Shown: positions 16,841 through 24,906 of the stretch, one piece after another
Layout of the letters: every line of letters starts with the position of its first letter
How positions within the stretch are numbered: the first letter of the stretch is position 1
DNA from: Gemmobacter aquatilis
GTDB lineage: Bacteria; Pseudomonadota; Alphaproteobacteria; Rhodobacterales; Rhodobacteraceae
DNA length: 64,000 bases
Assembly (NCBI RefSeq): GCF_900110025.1
Contig: NZ_FOCE01000008.1
Coordinates: 62,001 to 126,000, forward strand
Direction of reading: 5' to 3'
The notes under the pieces: generated by a model
Told to the model about the DNA's origin: nothing
Databases searched by the model: none
Seen by the model: the letters and a program-made list of their open reading frames with translations, nothing else
Made by a program: the position numbers and the translations under genes

Positions 16841-17296
16841 TCATTGATCCAGCGGAATGTTGAAGCTGAGCCGGTTTGACGTGCCGTCACGGCTGTATTT
16901 CAGGTCACGGGTGAGACTGCGAATCAGGAACCAGCCAAAGCCGCCCTCGGGAATTTCTCCGCCCAGTTCGGGCAATGTGCCGTCGGGCAGGCACAGGCCC
17001 GGCATCGGCCGCCCATGATCGCGCACCTCGATCCCGACAGCCCCGGCGTCCCGGCACAGATGCACGCTGATCCAGCCGCCATCCCCGGCATAGGCATGTT
17101 CCACCACATTGTTCAGCACTTCGGCCAGAACGATCTCCACCTGCCCGCCCGCCTCGGGGCCAAGGGCGCGGAAACCCGGCTCGGTGCGCAGCAGGCCCAA
17201 CGCGTCGCGCACGGCGAAAGGATCGCTGCGCAGATCCAGCCGGATGTCGGGGCCATCGCGGGCAGCCATCGCCGTCGCCCAGCCCTCAGCCCACAT
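16841..17296 (-). CDS. RsbW-like anti-sigma factor kinase (HATPase)
   Basis: About 151 aa GHKL ATPase of the RsbW/SpoIIAB type: N-box EVLNNVVEHAY, G1 DHGRPMPG, G2 GGFGWFLIRSLT. Such proteins bind a sigma factor or phosphorylate a STAS antagonist. The gene starts inside the end of the STAS gene; ATGs at 17296 and 17269 are both possible, the second with GAGGG upstream. The overlap argues for a stoichiometric pair with the STAS protein. No sigma factor or PP2C phosphatase gene is adjacent. Confidence 0.85.
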   Translation of the reverse strand: MWAEGWATAMAARDGPDIRLDLRSDPFAVRDALGLLRTEPGFRALGPEAGGQVEIVLAEVLNNVVEHAYAGDGGWISVHLCRDAGAVGIEVRDHGRPMPGLCLPDGTLPELGGEIPEGGFGWFLIRSLTRDLKYSRDGTSNRLSFNIPLDQ

Positions 17297-17621
17297 CCCG
17301 CAGGCTTTCGGGCAGGCTGTCATGGATGACGAAGATCGAATCCATCCGGGTCAGCCGGAACACCTTTTCCACCGTGGGGGTCAGCCGCGCCAGCTCCAGC
17401 CGCCGGTCCGGCCCCAGCAGTTTCATCACCGCCACCACCGCGCCCAGCCCCGAACTGTCCAGAAACCGCACGCGCGACAGATCGAGCAGCACCGGCCCCG
17501 CCGACCGCCCGACGATTTCGCGCATCCGGTCCTTGAACGCGATTGCGCCTGCGGCGTCGATCCGTTCTTCCATGACCTCGACCACCAGCCGCTCGGCGGT
17601 CGGTCTTACCAAAAGCTCCAT
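17286..17621 (-). CDS. STAS-domain anti-anti-sigma factor
   Basis: 111 aa single STAS domain. The phosphorylatable serine lies in FLDSSGLGAVVAV, the SpoIIAA/RsbV signature. It would release a sigma factor or other client from the RsbW-like kinase encoded next, with which it overlaps. The full switch would need a phosphatase encoded elsewhere. Confidence 0.88.
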   Translation of the reverse strand: MELLVRPTAERLVVEVMEERIDAAGAIAFKDRMREIVGRSAGPVLLDLSRVRFLDSSGLGAVVAVMKLLGPDRRLELARLTPTVEKVFRLTRMDSIFVIHDSLPESLRDVG

Positions 17622-17712
17622 CTCGGGCCCCCATCGCTATCCTGACCGCCAGCCTAGGTGCCGGAAGTTAGGATTCGGTAACCGCCGCCCGCCTCCGCCC
17701 GCCCCTTTCCTC

Positions 17713-17768
17713 TTCATCCTGGCTCAAATACTCTCAGGGGGTCCGGGGGCAGACTGCCCCCGGGGCTT
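17713..17768 (-). repeat. Compact copy of dispersed intergenic repeat
   Basis: On the minus strand it reads GGGGGCAG-TCTGCCCCC hairpin, then a C-rich stretch and GAGTATTTGAGCCAGGATGA. The right end matches the copies at 33244, 58696 and 63944. It lies between the STAS gene and the GAF-domain gene. Confidence 0.55.
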
Positions 17769-17803
17769 CCCGCTGCCGGACCGCTTCAGTGACAGGACAA
17801 GAC

Positions 17804-18262
17804 ATGACCCTTGATTACCCCCAGCTTGCGCAGCAGATCGACGCGCTCTGCCATGGCGAAACCGATACCGTGGCGCTGATGGCGACGGTGGTCTGCGAAA
17901 TCCATCACGCGCATCCGATGGCCGACTGGACCGGGTTCTACCGCGTCACCGGGCCGGAGATGCTGAAGATCGGGCCGTATCAGGGCGGGCATGGCTGCCT
18001 GGTGATCCCGTTTTCGCGCGGGGTTTGCGGGGCGGCGGCGCGCACGGGGCAGGTGCAACTGGTGCCGGATGTGGAGGCGTTCGCCGATCACATCGCCTGT
18101 TCCTCGACCACGCGGTCGGAACTGGTGCTGCCGGTGTGGAACGGGCAGGGGCGGCTGCTGGGCGTGCTCGATCTGGACAGCAACACCGAAGCCGCCTTTA
18201 CGGAGGACGACGCGCAGCATCTGGCGGCGATTCTGGCAGCGGTGTTCCGCGACGCTGCGTAA
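17804..18262 (+). CDS. msrC: Free methionine-(R)-sulfoxide reductase (GAF domain)
   Basis: 152 aa single GAF domain. It reduces free Met-R-sulfoxide using thioredoxin. The three family cysteines are all present in order: GC in GGHGCLVIPF, VCG in RGVCGAAA and AC in FADHIACSS, followed by SELVLPV and LGVLDLDS. The ATG at 17804 has AGGACA before it; an in-frame GTG at 17789 is the alternative. Confidence 0.92.
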   Translation: MTLDYPQLAQQIDALCHGETDTVALMATVVCEIHHAHPMADWTGFYRVTGPEMLKIGPYQGGHGCLVIPFSRGVCGAAARTGQVQLVPDVEAFADHIACSSTTRSELVLPVWNGQGRLLGVLDLDSNTEAAFTEDDAQHLAAILAAVFRDAA

Positions 18263-18327
18263 CCGAGCGCCGCAAGCCGCAGATGACATTTCTGCCAAGC
18301 TGTGGCACCTGTCGGAAAACGGGGGGC

Positions 18328-19098
18328 ATGACCTTGGCATTGAGTTTCCGGCAAAGCGAGATTCTGGCGATTGCCCGCAGCGAAGGCCGCGTGGTGGTGG
18401 AGGGGCTGGCCGAACGCTTTGGCGTCACCTTGCAGACCATTCGCCGCGATCTGACCGAGCTGGCCGAGGCCGGGCATCTGGACCGGGTGCATGGCGGTGC
18501 GGTGATCCGCACCGGCGTCAGCAATATCGGCTATGAGGAACGGCGCAGCCTGCATGATGCGGCCAAGGCGGCGATTGGCCGGGCCTGCGCGCAGGCGCTG
18601 CCCGACAATTGCTCGATGATCCTGAACCTTGGCACCACGACCGAGGCGGTGGCGCGGGAATTGCTGAATCACCGGCAGATCACGGTGGTGACCAACAACA
18701 TGAATGTGGCCAATATCCTTGTGGCCAACCCGTCTTGCGAGATCATGGTGGCGGGCGGCGCCTTGCGGCGCAGCGATGGCGGGTTGGTGGGCGATCTGAC
18801 CTCGGAGTTCATGGCGCAGTTCAAGGTGGATTACGGGGTGATCGGCATTTCGGCGATCGACCCGGATGGCGATCTGCTGGATTACGATCTGGCCGAGGTG
18901 CGGGTGTCGCGGGCGATCATCCGGCAATCGCGCAAGGTGTATCTGGTGGCCGATGCCTCCAAACTGGCGCGCAGCGCGCCGGTGCGGCTGGCCAGCCTGT
19001 CCGAAGTGGATGCGATCTTCACCGACCGGCCTTTGCCCGAGGCGCTGTTGGCGCGTTGTGCCGAATGGGGCACGGCGGTGCATGTCGCCGAGGGGTGA
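18328..19098 (+). CDS. DeoR/GlpR-family transcriptional regulator
   Basis: 256 aa. N-terminal DeoR helix-turn-helix (VVVEGLAERFGVTLQTIRRD, then HLDRVHGGAV) and C-terminal sugar-phosphate-sensing DeoRC domain (NLGTTTEAVARELL, VTNNMNVANIL, MVAGGALRRSDGGLVG, GISAIDPDG). The pattern is close to glycerol-3-phosphate repressor GlpR, but no glp genes are adjacent. The first convincing start is the ATG at 18328 after GGGGGG; earlier in-frame codons lie in msrC. Confidence 0.87.
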   Translation: MTLALSFRQSEILAIARSEGRVVVEGLAERFGVTLQTIRRDLTELAEAGHLDRVHGGAVIRTGVSNIGYEERRSLHDAAKAAIGRACAQALPDNCSMILNLGTTTEAVARELLNHRQITVVTNNMNVANILVANPSCEIMVAGGALRRSDGGLVGDLTSEFMAQFKVDYGVIGISAIDPDGDLLDYDLAEVRVSRAIIRQSRKVYLVADASKLARSAPVRLASLSEVDAIFTDRPLPEALLARCAEWGTAVHVAEG

Positions 19099-19139
19099 AC
19101 CTGCTTGATCTTTGCCGGGCCGCGGCGGAATGTGCCGCG

Positions 19140-19763
19140 ATGATCGACCTGTTTTCCCTCGTCCCGCTATCGGAGCTTGCGGCCTTTCTGGCGGCGGGCA
19201 TCGTGTTGAATCTGACGCCGGGCGCCGATGTGCTATTCGCCACGGCCAGCGGCATTGCGGGCGGGCCGCGCGTGGGCGCGGTGGCGGGCTTGGGTGTGGG
19301 GCTGGGCGGGCTGTTCCATGTCGGGCTGGCGGCGCTGGGCGTCAGCGCGCTGATCGCGGCGCATCCGGGGGCGCTGTTCGCGCTGAAATGGGCGGGGGCG
19401 GGCTATCTGCTGGTGCTGGCGGTGAAAAGCTGGCGGGCGGCGGGGGAGGCGGGTATCGGCAAGGGCGAGGCGGCGCTGGGGTCGGCTTTGTGGAAGGGCT
19501 TTGTCACCAATGCCTTGAACCCCAAGGTGGCGCTGTTCGTGCTGGCCTTTCTGCCGCAATTCACCGATCCGGCGCGCGGGCCGGTCTGGCAGCAGATCCT
19601 GGTGCTGGGGGCGCTGTTCACCTGCACCGGCACGCTGATCACGGCCAGTTATGGTGCCTTGGCGGGCATGGCGGGCCGGGCGCTGGGCGCACGGATGGGG
19701 GCGCTGAACAAGGTGGCGGCGCTGATGTTTGGCGGGCTGGCGGCCCGTCTGGTGTGGGAGTGA
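19140..19763 (+). CDS. LysE/RhtB-family amino acid exporter
   Basis: 207 aa with six hydrophobic segments. Family motifs: NLTPGADVLFATASG near residue 23 and GFVTNALNPKVALFVLAFLPQF near residue 125. Inner-membrane efflux of amino acids or derivatives; the substrate is not predictable. It is followed directly by the methyltransferase gene. Confidence 0.88.
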   Translation: MIDLFSLVPLSELAAFLAAGIVLNLTPGADVLFATASGIAGGPRVGAVAGLGVGLGGLFHVGLAALGVSALIAAHPGALFALKWAGAGYLLVLAVKSWRAAGEAGIGKGEAALGSALWKGFVTNALNPKVALFVLAFLPQFTDPARGPVWQQILVLGALFTCTGTLITASYGALAGMAGRALGARMGALNKVAALMFGGLAARLVWE

Positions 19764-19768
19764 ACGAA

Positions 19769-20665
19769 ATGGCGCAGATTACCCTTCTGGATGGCGGCAT
19801 GGGGCAGGAACTGGTGGCGCGATCCGGCGATGCGCCGACGCCGCTTTGGGCGACGCGGGTGATGCTGGATCATCCGGGGCTGGTGCGCGCGATCCATGAC
19901 GATTATTTCGCCGCCGGGGCGACGGTGGCCACCACCAACACCTATGCGATCCACCATGACCGGCTGGAACGCTTTGGCTTGGACGGGCAGTTTGCCGCGC
20001 TGCACGCGGCTGCGCTGGCGGCGGCACAGGACGCGCGGGCGGCGCATGGGGCGGGGCGGATTGCAGGCTCCATCGGGCCGCTGGTCGCCACCTACCGCGA
20101 CGATGTGGTGCTGCCGGTGGACGAGGCCGCGCCGAAGGTGGCCGAGATCGCGCATCTGCTGGCGCCGCATGTCGATGTCATCCTGCTGGAAACGCTGTCC
20201 ACCGTGGCGCAGGCGGAAGGGGCGCTGAAAGGCGCGGTGCAGGCGGGCAAACCGGTCTGGCTTTCGGTCTCGGTCCATGACCGGCAGGGGCATCTGCTGC
20301 GCTCGGGCGAGCCGCTGACCGATCTGGCGCGGCTGGTGGCCGAATACCAACCGGCGGCGGTGCTGGCCAATTGCTCGGTCCCCGAGGCGATGGGCGATGC
20401 GCTGGCGGTGCTGGGCACGTTTGGCAAGCCGTTCGGCGCCTATGCCAATGGATTCACGCATATTTCCGACGGGTTTCTGGCGGATGCGCCGACGGTGGCC
20501 GAACTGACCCACCGCCATGACCTGACGCCGGAGAAATATGCCGATTTCGCGCTGGGCTGGGTGGCGCAGGGGGCAACCATCGTGGGGGGCTGCTGCGATG
20601 TGGGGCCCGCGCATATCGCCGCGCTGGCGGCGCGGTTGCGCGATGCGGGGCACGAGATCGTCTGA
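19769..20665 (+). CDS. Homocysteine S-methyltransferase family protein
   Basis: 298 aa Zn-dependent TIM barrel. Zn ligands are visible as Cys in VLANCSVPEAM and the Cys pair in IVGGCCDVGP. N-terminal LLDGGMGQELVARSG and TNTYAIHHDRL are also typical. It transfers a methyl group from S-methylmethionine or a similar donor to homocysteine (MmuM/BHMT group). It starts 6 nt after the LysE stop and overlaps the rluA start by 1 nt. Confidence 0.88.
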   Translation: MAQITLLDGGMGQELVARSGDAPTPLWATRVMLDHPGLVRAIHDDYFAAGATVATTNTYAIHHDRLERFGLDGQFAALHAAALAAAQDARAAHGAGRIAGSIGPLVATYRDDVVLPVDEAAPKVAEIAHLLAPHVDVILLETLSTVAQAEGALKGAVQAGKPVWLSVSVHDRQGHLLRSGEPLTDLARLVAEYQPAAVLANCSVPEAMGDALAVLGTFGKPFGAYANGFTHISDGFLADAPTVAELTHRHDLTPEKYADFALGWVAQGATIVGGCCDVGPAHIAALAARLRDAGHEIV

Positions 20666-21318
20666 TGCCGCCTTATGCCTATAACCCGCCCGACGAGCCG
20701 CTGAAGATTCTGCACCACGATTCGGCGCTGCTGATCGTGGACAAGCCTGCCGGGCTGCTGTCGGTGCCGGGCAAAGACCCGGGCAAGGAAGACTGTCTGA
20801 TTGAACGGTTGAAGCGCGTGTTCCCCGAGGTGTTGCTGGTGCATCGGCTGGATTGCGATACGTCCGGCGTGATGGTGTTCGCGCTGAACAAGGCGGCGCA
20901 GGGCAATCTGGGGCAGCAGTTCGAGAAGCGGCAGACCAAGAAGATCTATGTCGCGCGGCTGTGGGGGCTGCTGGAGCCGAAAGAGGGCACGGTGGACCTG
21001 CCGCTGTGTGTGGATTGGCCGAACCGGCCGCGCCAGCATGTGAACCACGAGATCGGCAAACCGGCGATCACCGATTACCGGGTGATCCGGCATGACGGCA
21101 AGACGACCCGCGTGCGGCTGATGCCGCAGACCGGGCGCAGCCATCAGTTGCGGGTGCATATGCTGGAACTCGGCCATCCGATTCTGGGCGATCTGATCTA
21201 TGCCGAAGGGGCGGCGCGCGATGATTATCCGCGCATGATGCTGCATGCCGAAAGCCTGCGGCTGCGCCACCCGGAAACCGGCAAGAGCATCACGTTCAGC
21301 GCGCCGGTTCCGTTCTAG
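20665..21318 (+). CDS. rluA: RNA pseudouridine synthase RluA
   Basis: 217 aa, close to the E. coli RluA length, with no S4 domain. The catalytic Asp lies in HRLDCDTSG. VDLPLCVDWPNRPRQ, GKPAITDYRV and TGRSHQLRVHMLELGHPILGD match dual-specificity RluA (23S rRNA U746 and tRNA U32). Its start is coupled to the preceding gene (TGATG). It abuts the convergent holin-like gene with no gap. Confidence 0.9.
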   Translation: MPPYAYNPPDEPLKILHHDSALLIVDKPAGLLSVPGKDPGKEDCLIERLKRVFPEVLLVHRLDCDTSGVMVFALNKAAQGNLGQQFEKRQTKKIYVARLWGLLEPKEGTVDLPLCVDWPNRPRQHVNHEIGKPAITDYRVIRHDGKTTRVRLMPQTGRSHQLRVHMLELGHPILGDLIYAEGAARDDYPRMMLHAESLRLRHPETGKSITFSAPVPF

Positions 21319-21732
21319 CTAGCGGCGCAGGCGCAGCGCCAGCAGCAGCCCACCGAGGAAAGCCCCGGCAAGGCTGAGGAACGGCGCTTTGCCGATCGCC
21401 TCGGGGAACTGGTTCAGCAGGGCGGTTGCTTCAGCCTCAAGTGCCTGAATTTCCGCGGCATTCAGGCCGATGGGGCGGGGGCGGCGCCTGCGGGACACCA
21501 GCCAGAGGATCAGCGCCAGCAGCAGAAAGCCCCCGGCGCAGGACAGCGAGGCGAAGATCGGGCCGCACCAGGCGGCCAGCGCTGTCCAGCCTGCGGCGAT
21601 CAGGAAGCCCAGCGCCACAAGGGCGCAGAGCCCCGCCAGCACCAGCAGGGCCGCGCGGCGGGCGCTGGCCCGGGCGCGGTCTGCCGCGCCTTGGGCCAGA
21701 ATACTGATGGCAAGCTGGATCAGCGGGCCCAT
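21319..21732 (-). CDS. Holin-X-like membrane protein
   Basis: 137 aa with two adjacent hydrophobic hairpins (about residues 28-50 and 62-84) and a hydrophobic C-terminus (FLSLAGAFLGGLLLALRLRR). Proteins of this size and layout are annotated as putative Holin-X or phage holin family. Here it is paired with a DUF883 gene 3 bp upstream, a pairing seen in envelope-stress clusters rather than prophages. No phage genes are nearby. Confidence 0.72.
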   Translation of the reverse strand: MGPLIQLAISILAQGAADRARASARRAALLVLAGLCALVALGFLIAAGWTALAAWCGPIFASLSCAGGFLLLALILWLVSRRRRPRPIGLNAAEIQALEAEATALLNQFPEAIGKAPFLSLAGAFLGGLLLALRLRR

Positions 21733-21735
21733 GCC

Positions 21736-22014
21736 TTAGCGCCGACCGAGGATCAGGCCGAACAGCAGGCCCAGCGCGGCGGCGATGCCGACGGCCTTCA
21801 ACGGGTGATCCTTCACCGCGCCTTCAGCCCCGGCCAGCCCGGCGGCGCCCTTGGCGCGCAGGGTTTCGGCCTGTTCGCGGGCAGCGGCGGAGAGGGCTGC
21901 GCCGTCCTGTTTGCCCATGGCAACCATCTGTTCGGCAAGGCGCGACAGTTCGGCCTTCATATGGGCAAGCTGGGTCTCCAGCGTGTCGGCGGCGGTTTCG
22001 ATCTTGTTCGGCAT
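21736..22014 (-). CDS. DUF883 (ElaB/YqjD-type) inner-membrane protein
   Basis: 92 aa. A predicted helical/coiled region (residues 1-60) ends in AVKDHPLKAVGIAAALGLLFG plus LILGRR, the DUF883 C-terminal membrane anchor. The E. coli relatives ElaB and YqjD are stationary-phase, membrane-bound, ribosome-associating proteins. CAGGAGGCATCC precedes the ATG; the longer open frame is rejected for that reason. Co-transcribed with the holin-like gene. Confidence 0.85.
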   Translation of the reverse strand: MPNKIETAADTLETQLAHMKAELSRLAEQMVAMGKQDGAALSAAAREQAETLRAKGAAGLAGAEGAVKDHPLKAVGIAAALGLLFGLILGRR

Positions 22015-22148
22015 GGATGCCTCCTGTGCTGCGGAGATGCGGCAAGGCCCGTGCAGAAGACAGCACGGGCCGCGCGCATCGGTCAAGGGAAAGCGCGCGA
22101 GACGCGAAAAGGTTCCCTGTGGCAGACAAAAAACGACAGGTGACTTGC

Positions 22149-22177
22149 GTACACCGGGCGTACACCCCCCGTACACC
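22149..22177. repeat. Three GTACACC heptamers at 11-bp period
   Basis: GTACACC begins at 22149, 22160 and 22171, an exact 11-bp spacing that places all copies on one helix face. They lie 135-163 bp upstream of the DUF883 gene, between its promoter region and the terC hairpin. A cooperative activator or repressor site is the natural guess. Confidence 0.5.
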
Positions 22178-22188
22178 CGCTGTGCGGC

Positions 22189-22221
22189 GGATTTGAGGGG
22201 CGGGGGCCGCCCCTCAAATCC
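22189..22221 (-). terminator. Hairpin after terC
   Basis: A 13-bp perfect stem: GGATTTGAGGGGC (22189-22201) pairs with GCCCCTCAAATCC (22209-22221) around a 7-nt loop, 4 nt after the terC stop on the minus strand. No T-run follows, so it may stop transcription weakly or protect the mRNA 3' end. Confidence 0.5.
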
Positions 22222-22224
22222 CTG

Positions 22225-23211
22225 TCAGGCGCCGATTTCCTTGGCCGCATCCTGCCGGGTGCGCCACAGGGAATAGGCCACGCCCGCACCAAGGATGGCG
22301 AAGGTGATGCCCAGCGACCAGCTTGCCGGGAACTTCTCCCACCCCATCAGATCGGCGATGAAGATCTTCGATCCGATGAACACCAGCAGCACCGCCAGCG
22401 CCTGTTTCAGATAGTGGAAGCGGTGCAGCACGGCGGCGAGGGCGAAGTAGAGCGCGCGCAGGCCGAGGATGGCGAAGATGTTCGAGGTGTAGACGATATA
22501 GGGGTCGGTGGTGATGGCAAACACGGCGGGCACGCTATCCACCGCGAAGATCAGGTCGGCGATTTCCACCAGGATCAGCGCAAGGAACAGCGGGGTCATG
22601 TAGGTGACGATGCGGCCCGCCTTGTTGGGCTGTTTCACGAAGAAGGCCGGGCCGTGCAGGCTTTCTGTCACGCGGAAGCGTTTGCGCATGAAGCGCAGGA
22701 CGGGGTTCTGCGACAGGTCCATTTCCTTTTCCTCGGTCACCAGCATCTTGATGCCGGTGAAGACGAGGAAGGCGGCGAAGAAATACAGCAGCCAGCCATA
22801 TTGCGCGATCAGCGTGGCGCCGAGGCCGATCATCACCCCGCGCAGCACGATCACGCCAAGGATACCCCAGAACAGCACGCGGTGCTGCAACTGGCGGGGG
22901 ATGGCGAAGAACGAAAAGATCAGCGCGATGACAAACACGTTGTCGAGGGCGAGGGTTTTTTCAACCACGAAGGCCGTCATGTATTCGGCGGCGGCGGTGG
23001 CGCCGAGCTGATACCAGACGAAGCCGCCGAAGCTGACGCCCAGCGTGATATACAGGGCGGACAGGCGCAGGCTTTCGGGCACGCCGATTTCATGGTCTTC
23101 CTTGTGCAGCACGCCAAGGTCGAAGACCAGCAGCGCCAGCACAAGGCCCAGGAAGGTGAACCATAGCCAGAGCGGGGTTCCGAGAAACAGGGTAAAAAGC
23201 AGGGTCTCCAT
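22225..23211 (-). CDS. TerC-family membrane protein (Alx/MeeF-like)
   Basis: 328 aa with about nine membrane segments. Conserved acidic residues lie in EKTLALDNVFVIALIF and LVEIADLIFAVDSVPAVFA, the two TerC signature regions linked to Mn2+ export (Alx/MeeF) and tellurite resistance. GIKMLVTEEKEMD and the C-terminal GSKIFIADL region also match. AGAGGAT precedes the ATG at 23211; the 29 codons upstream look non-coding. No yybP-ykoY riboswitch could be recognised in the 166-bp leader. Confidence 0.88.
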   Translation of the reverse strand: METLLFTLFLGTPLWLWFTFLGLVLALLVFDLGVLHKEDHEIGVPESLRLSALYITLGVSFGGFVWYQLGATAAAEYMTAFVVEKTLALDNVFVIALIFSFFAIPRQLQHRVLFWGILGVIVLRGVMIGLGATLIAQYGWLLYFFAAFLVFTGIKMLVTEEKEMDLSQNPVLRFMRKRFRVTESLHGPAFFVKQPNKAGRIVTYMTPLFLALILVEIADLIFAVDSVPAVFAITTDPYIVYTSNIFAILGLRALYFALAAVLHRFHYLKQALAVLLVFIGSKIFIADLMGWEKFPASWSLGITFAILGAGVAYSLWRTRQDAAKEIGA

Positions 23212-23345
23212 GGCATCCTCTTGTTGTGACAGGAGCATACTGGGAGACAGGCCAAAACCGGGCTGGCACCGAGCATGCTCGATGCGGTCCGACATCACGC
23301 GATTGCGTCAGAGGGGCCCGGTCCGCCTCACAAAGATGTGTGGGG

Positions 23346-23372
23346 GGCGCGGGATTTCAAGCCGCGCCCCGA
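23346..23372 (-). terminator. Hairpin after aldehyde dehydrogenase gene
   Basis: GGGGCGCGG and CCGCGCCCC arms flank a short loop, a few bases after the aldehyde dehydrogenase stop on the minus strand. There is no T-run beyond it. Coordinates are approximate to a few bases. Confidence 0.4.
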
Positions 23373-23377
23373 AGTTT

Positions 23378-24823
23378 TTATTCGGCGTCGCTGTCCCAGC
23401 CGGAAATGGCTTTGACCTCGAGGAATTCCTCGATCCCCCAATGACCGCCTTCGCGGGCGCGGCCCGAGGCCTTGACCCCGCCGAAGGGCGAGCCTGCGGC
23501 GCGGGATTTGCCGTTCATTTCCACCATGCCAGAGCGCAGCTTGCGGGCCAGTCGGTTGCGGCGGGCGCCATCCTGGCTTTGCACATAGTTGGTCAGGCCA
23601 TAGGGCGTATCATTGGCGATGCGCACGGCCTCTTCTTCCGTGTCGAAGGGCAGGATCGACAGGACGGGGCCGAAGATTTCCTCGCGCTCGATGGTCATGC
23701 CCGGCGTCACATCGGCAAAGACGGTGGGCTTGACGTAGAAGCCGCGGTTCAGATGTTCCGGCAGGCCAAGGCCGCCGGCCACAAGCCGGGCGCCTTCGTC
23801 GATGCCCTTCTGGATATAGCCCTGAATCTGTTCCCACTGGCGCTTGTTCACCACCGGGCCGATATGTTTTCCCTCTTCCGAGGCCGGGCCGACGGGGATG
23901 GATTGCGCGACCTCGGCGGCGATTTCCACCGCGCGGTCATAGATCGGCCGTTCCACCAGCATCCGCGAGGGCGCGTTGCAGGATTGGCCGGAGTTCTGCA
24001 TCATGTGGCGCACGCCGCGTTCCACCGCCTTGTCATCGGCATCGGCGAAGATCAGGTTGGCGCCCTTGCCGCCGAGTTCCAGCGTCACGCGTTTCAGCGT
24101 CTGCGCGGCGGCGGCGGAAATCGCGCGCCCGGCGCGGGTCGATCCGGTGAAGGAGATCATCTCGACATCCGGGTGCGCAGACAGGCGGGTGCCCACCCCC
24201 GCGCCGTCGCCATTCACCAGATTGAACACGCCTGGGGGCAGGCCCGCGTCGTGGCAAAATTCGGCAAACAGCATCGAGGAGAGCGGCGATTCCTCGGAGG
24301 GTTTCAGCACGCAGGTGCAACCGGCCAACAGCGCCGGGATCACCTTCAGCGTGACCTGATTCATCGGCCAGTTCCACGGCGTGATCAGGCCGACGACGCC
24401 GATCGGCTCCAGCGCGATGCGGTCGTTGGGGGCGTGGGGGCCAAGCGGGCGGACCCATTCGATGGAATCGAAGGCGGTGAGGAAGTTCTTCAGGTGCCAC
24501 GGCAGGCAGGGCGCCTGACTTTCGCGGGCCAGTTTGATCGGCGCGCCCATCTCGACGCTGATCGCCTGCGCCATTTCTTCGGCCCGCGCCTCGTATTGCG
24601 CGAGGATTGCCGCCACATAAGCGCGGCGCGTTTCGGGCGGGGTGACGGACCAGGTGTCGAAGGCGGATTTGGCGGCGGCGACGGCGTGGTCGCAATCGGC
24701 CTCGGACCCCAGCGAGATCACGGCGCAGGGCTCTTCGGTGGACGGGTCGATCACCGCGCAATCGCGGGGGGATAGCGGCGCGACCCAGGCGCCGTCGATA
24801 TAGAAGTCGCGTTTCTCGATCAT
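23378..24823 (-). CDS. NAD(P)-dependent aldehyde dehydrogenase
   Basis: 481 aa. Catalytic Cys in NSGQSCNAPSR and general-base Glu in TLELGGKGANLIFADAD; cofactor loop PWNWPMNQ and SFTGSTRAGRAI. It oxidises an aldehyde to the carboxylate. Similar proteins are annotated as broad-range aldehyde dehydrogenases. It is monocistronic between terC and the sulfotransferase gene. A perfect 28-bp palindrome lies 56-83 bp upstream of the start. Confidence 0.92.
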   Translation of the reverse strand: MIEKRDFYIDGAWVAPLSPRDCAVIDPSTEEPCAVISLGSEADCDHAVAAAKSAFDTWSVTPPETRRAYVAAILAQYEARAEEMAQAISVEMGAPIKLARESQAPCLPWHLKNFLTAFDSIEWVRPLGPHAPNDRIALEPIGVVGLITPWNWPMNQVTLKVIPALLAGCTCVLKPSEESPLSSMLFAEFCHDAGLPPGVFNLVNGDGAGVGTRLSAHPDVEMISFTGSTRAGRAISAAAAQTLKRVTLELGGKGANLIFADADDKAVERGVRHMMQNSGQSCNAPSRMLVERPIYDRAVEIAAEVAQSIPVGPASEEGKHIGPVVNKRQWEQIQGYIQKGIDEGARLVAGGLGLPEHLNRGFYVKPTVFADVTPGMTIEREEIFGPVLSILPFDTEEEAVRIANDTPYGLTNYVQSQDGARRNRLARKLRSGMVEMNGKSRAAGSPFGGVKASGRAREGGHWGIEEFLEVKAISGWDSDAE

Positions 24824-24878
24824 GGGATCCTCCGGTTTGGGCGGAAAGTGAACCTTTGGCGGCAGGCTTGCAACAGGT

Positions 24879-24906
24879 TTCTGATAATTTGATCAAATTA
24901 TCAGAA
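24879..24906. promoter_or_regulatory. Perfect 28-bp palindrome upstream of aldehyde dehydrogenase
   Basis: The 14-base half TTCTGATAATTTGA is followed directly by its exact reverse complement. It covers the last bases of the upstream sulfotransferase gene and 56-83 bp before the aldehyde dehydrogenase ATG. The core TTTGATCAAA also occurs before the gamma-glutamyltransferase gene. With no loop, an operator for a dimeric repressor (GntR-like) is more likely than a terminator. Confidence 0.6.

Noticed and set aside
21319-22014. Prophage remnant suggested by the holin-like protein
   Set aside because: No other phage gene, integrase or attachment repeat nearby; the DUF883 partner points to an envelope-stress pair.
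23212-23377. A yybP-ykoY manganese riboswitch before the TerC-family gene
   Set aside because: The family is often preceded by one, but the conserved core could not be recognised in this leader.
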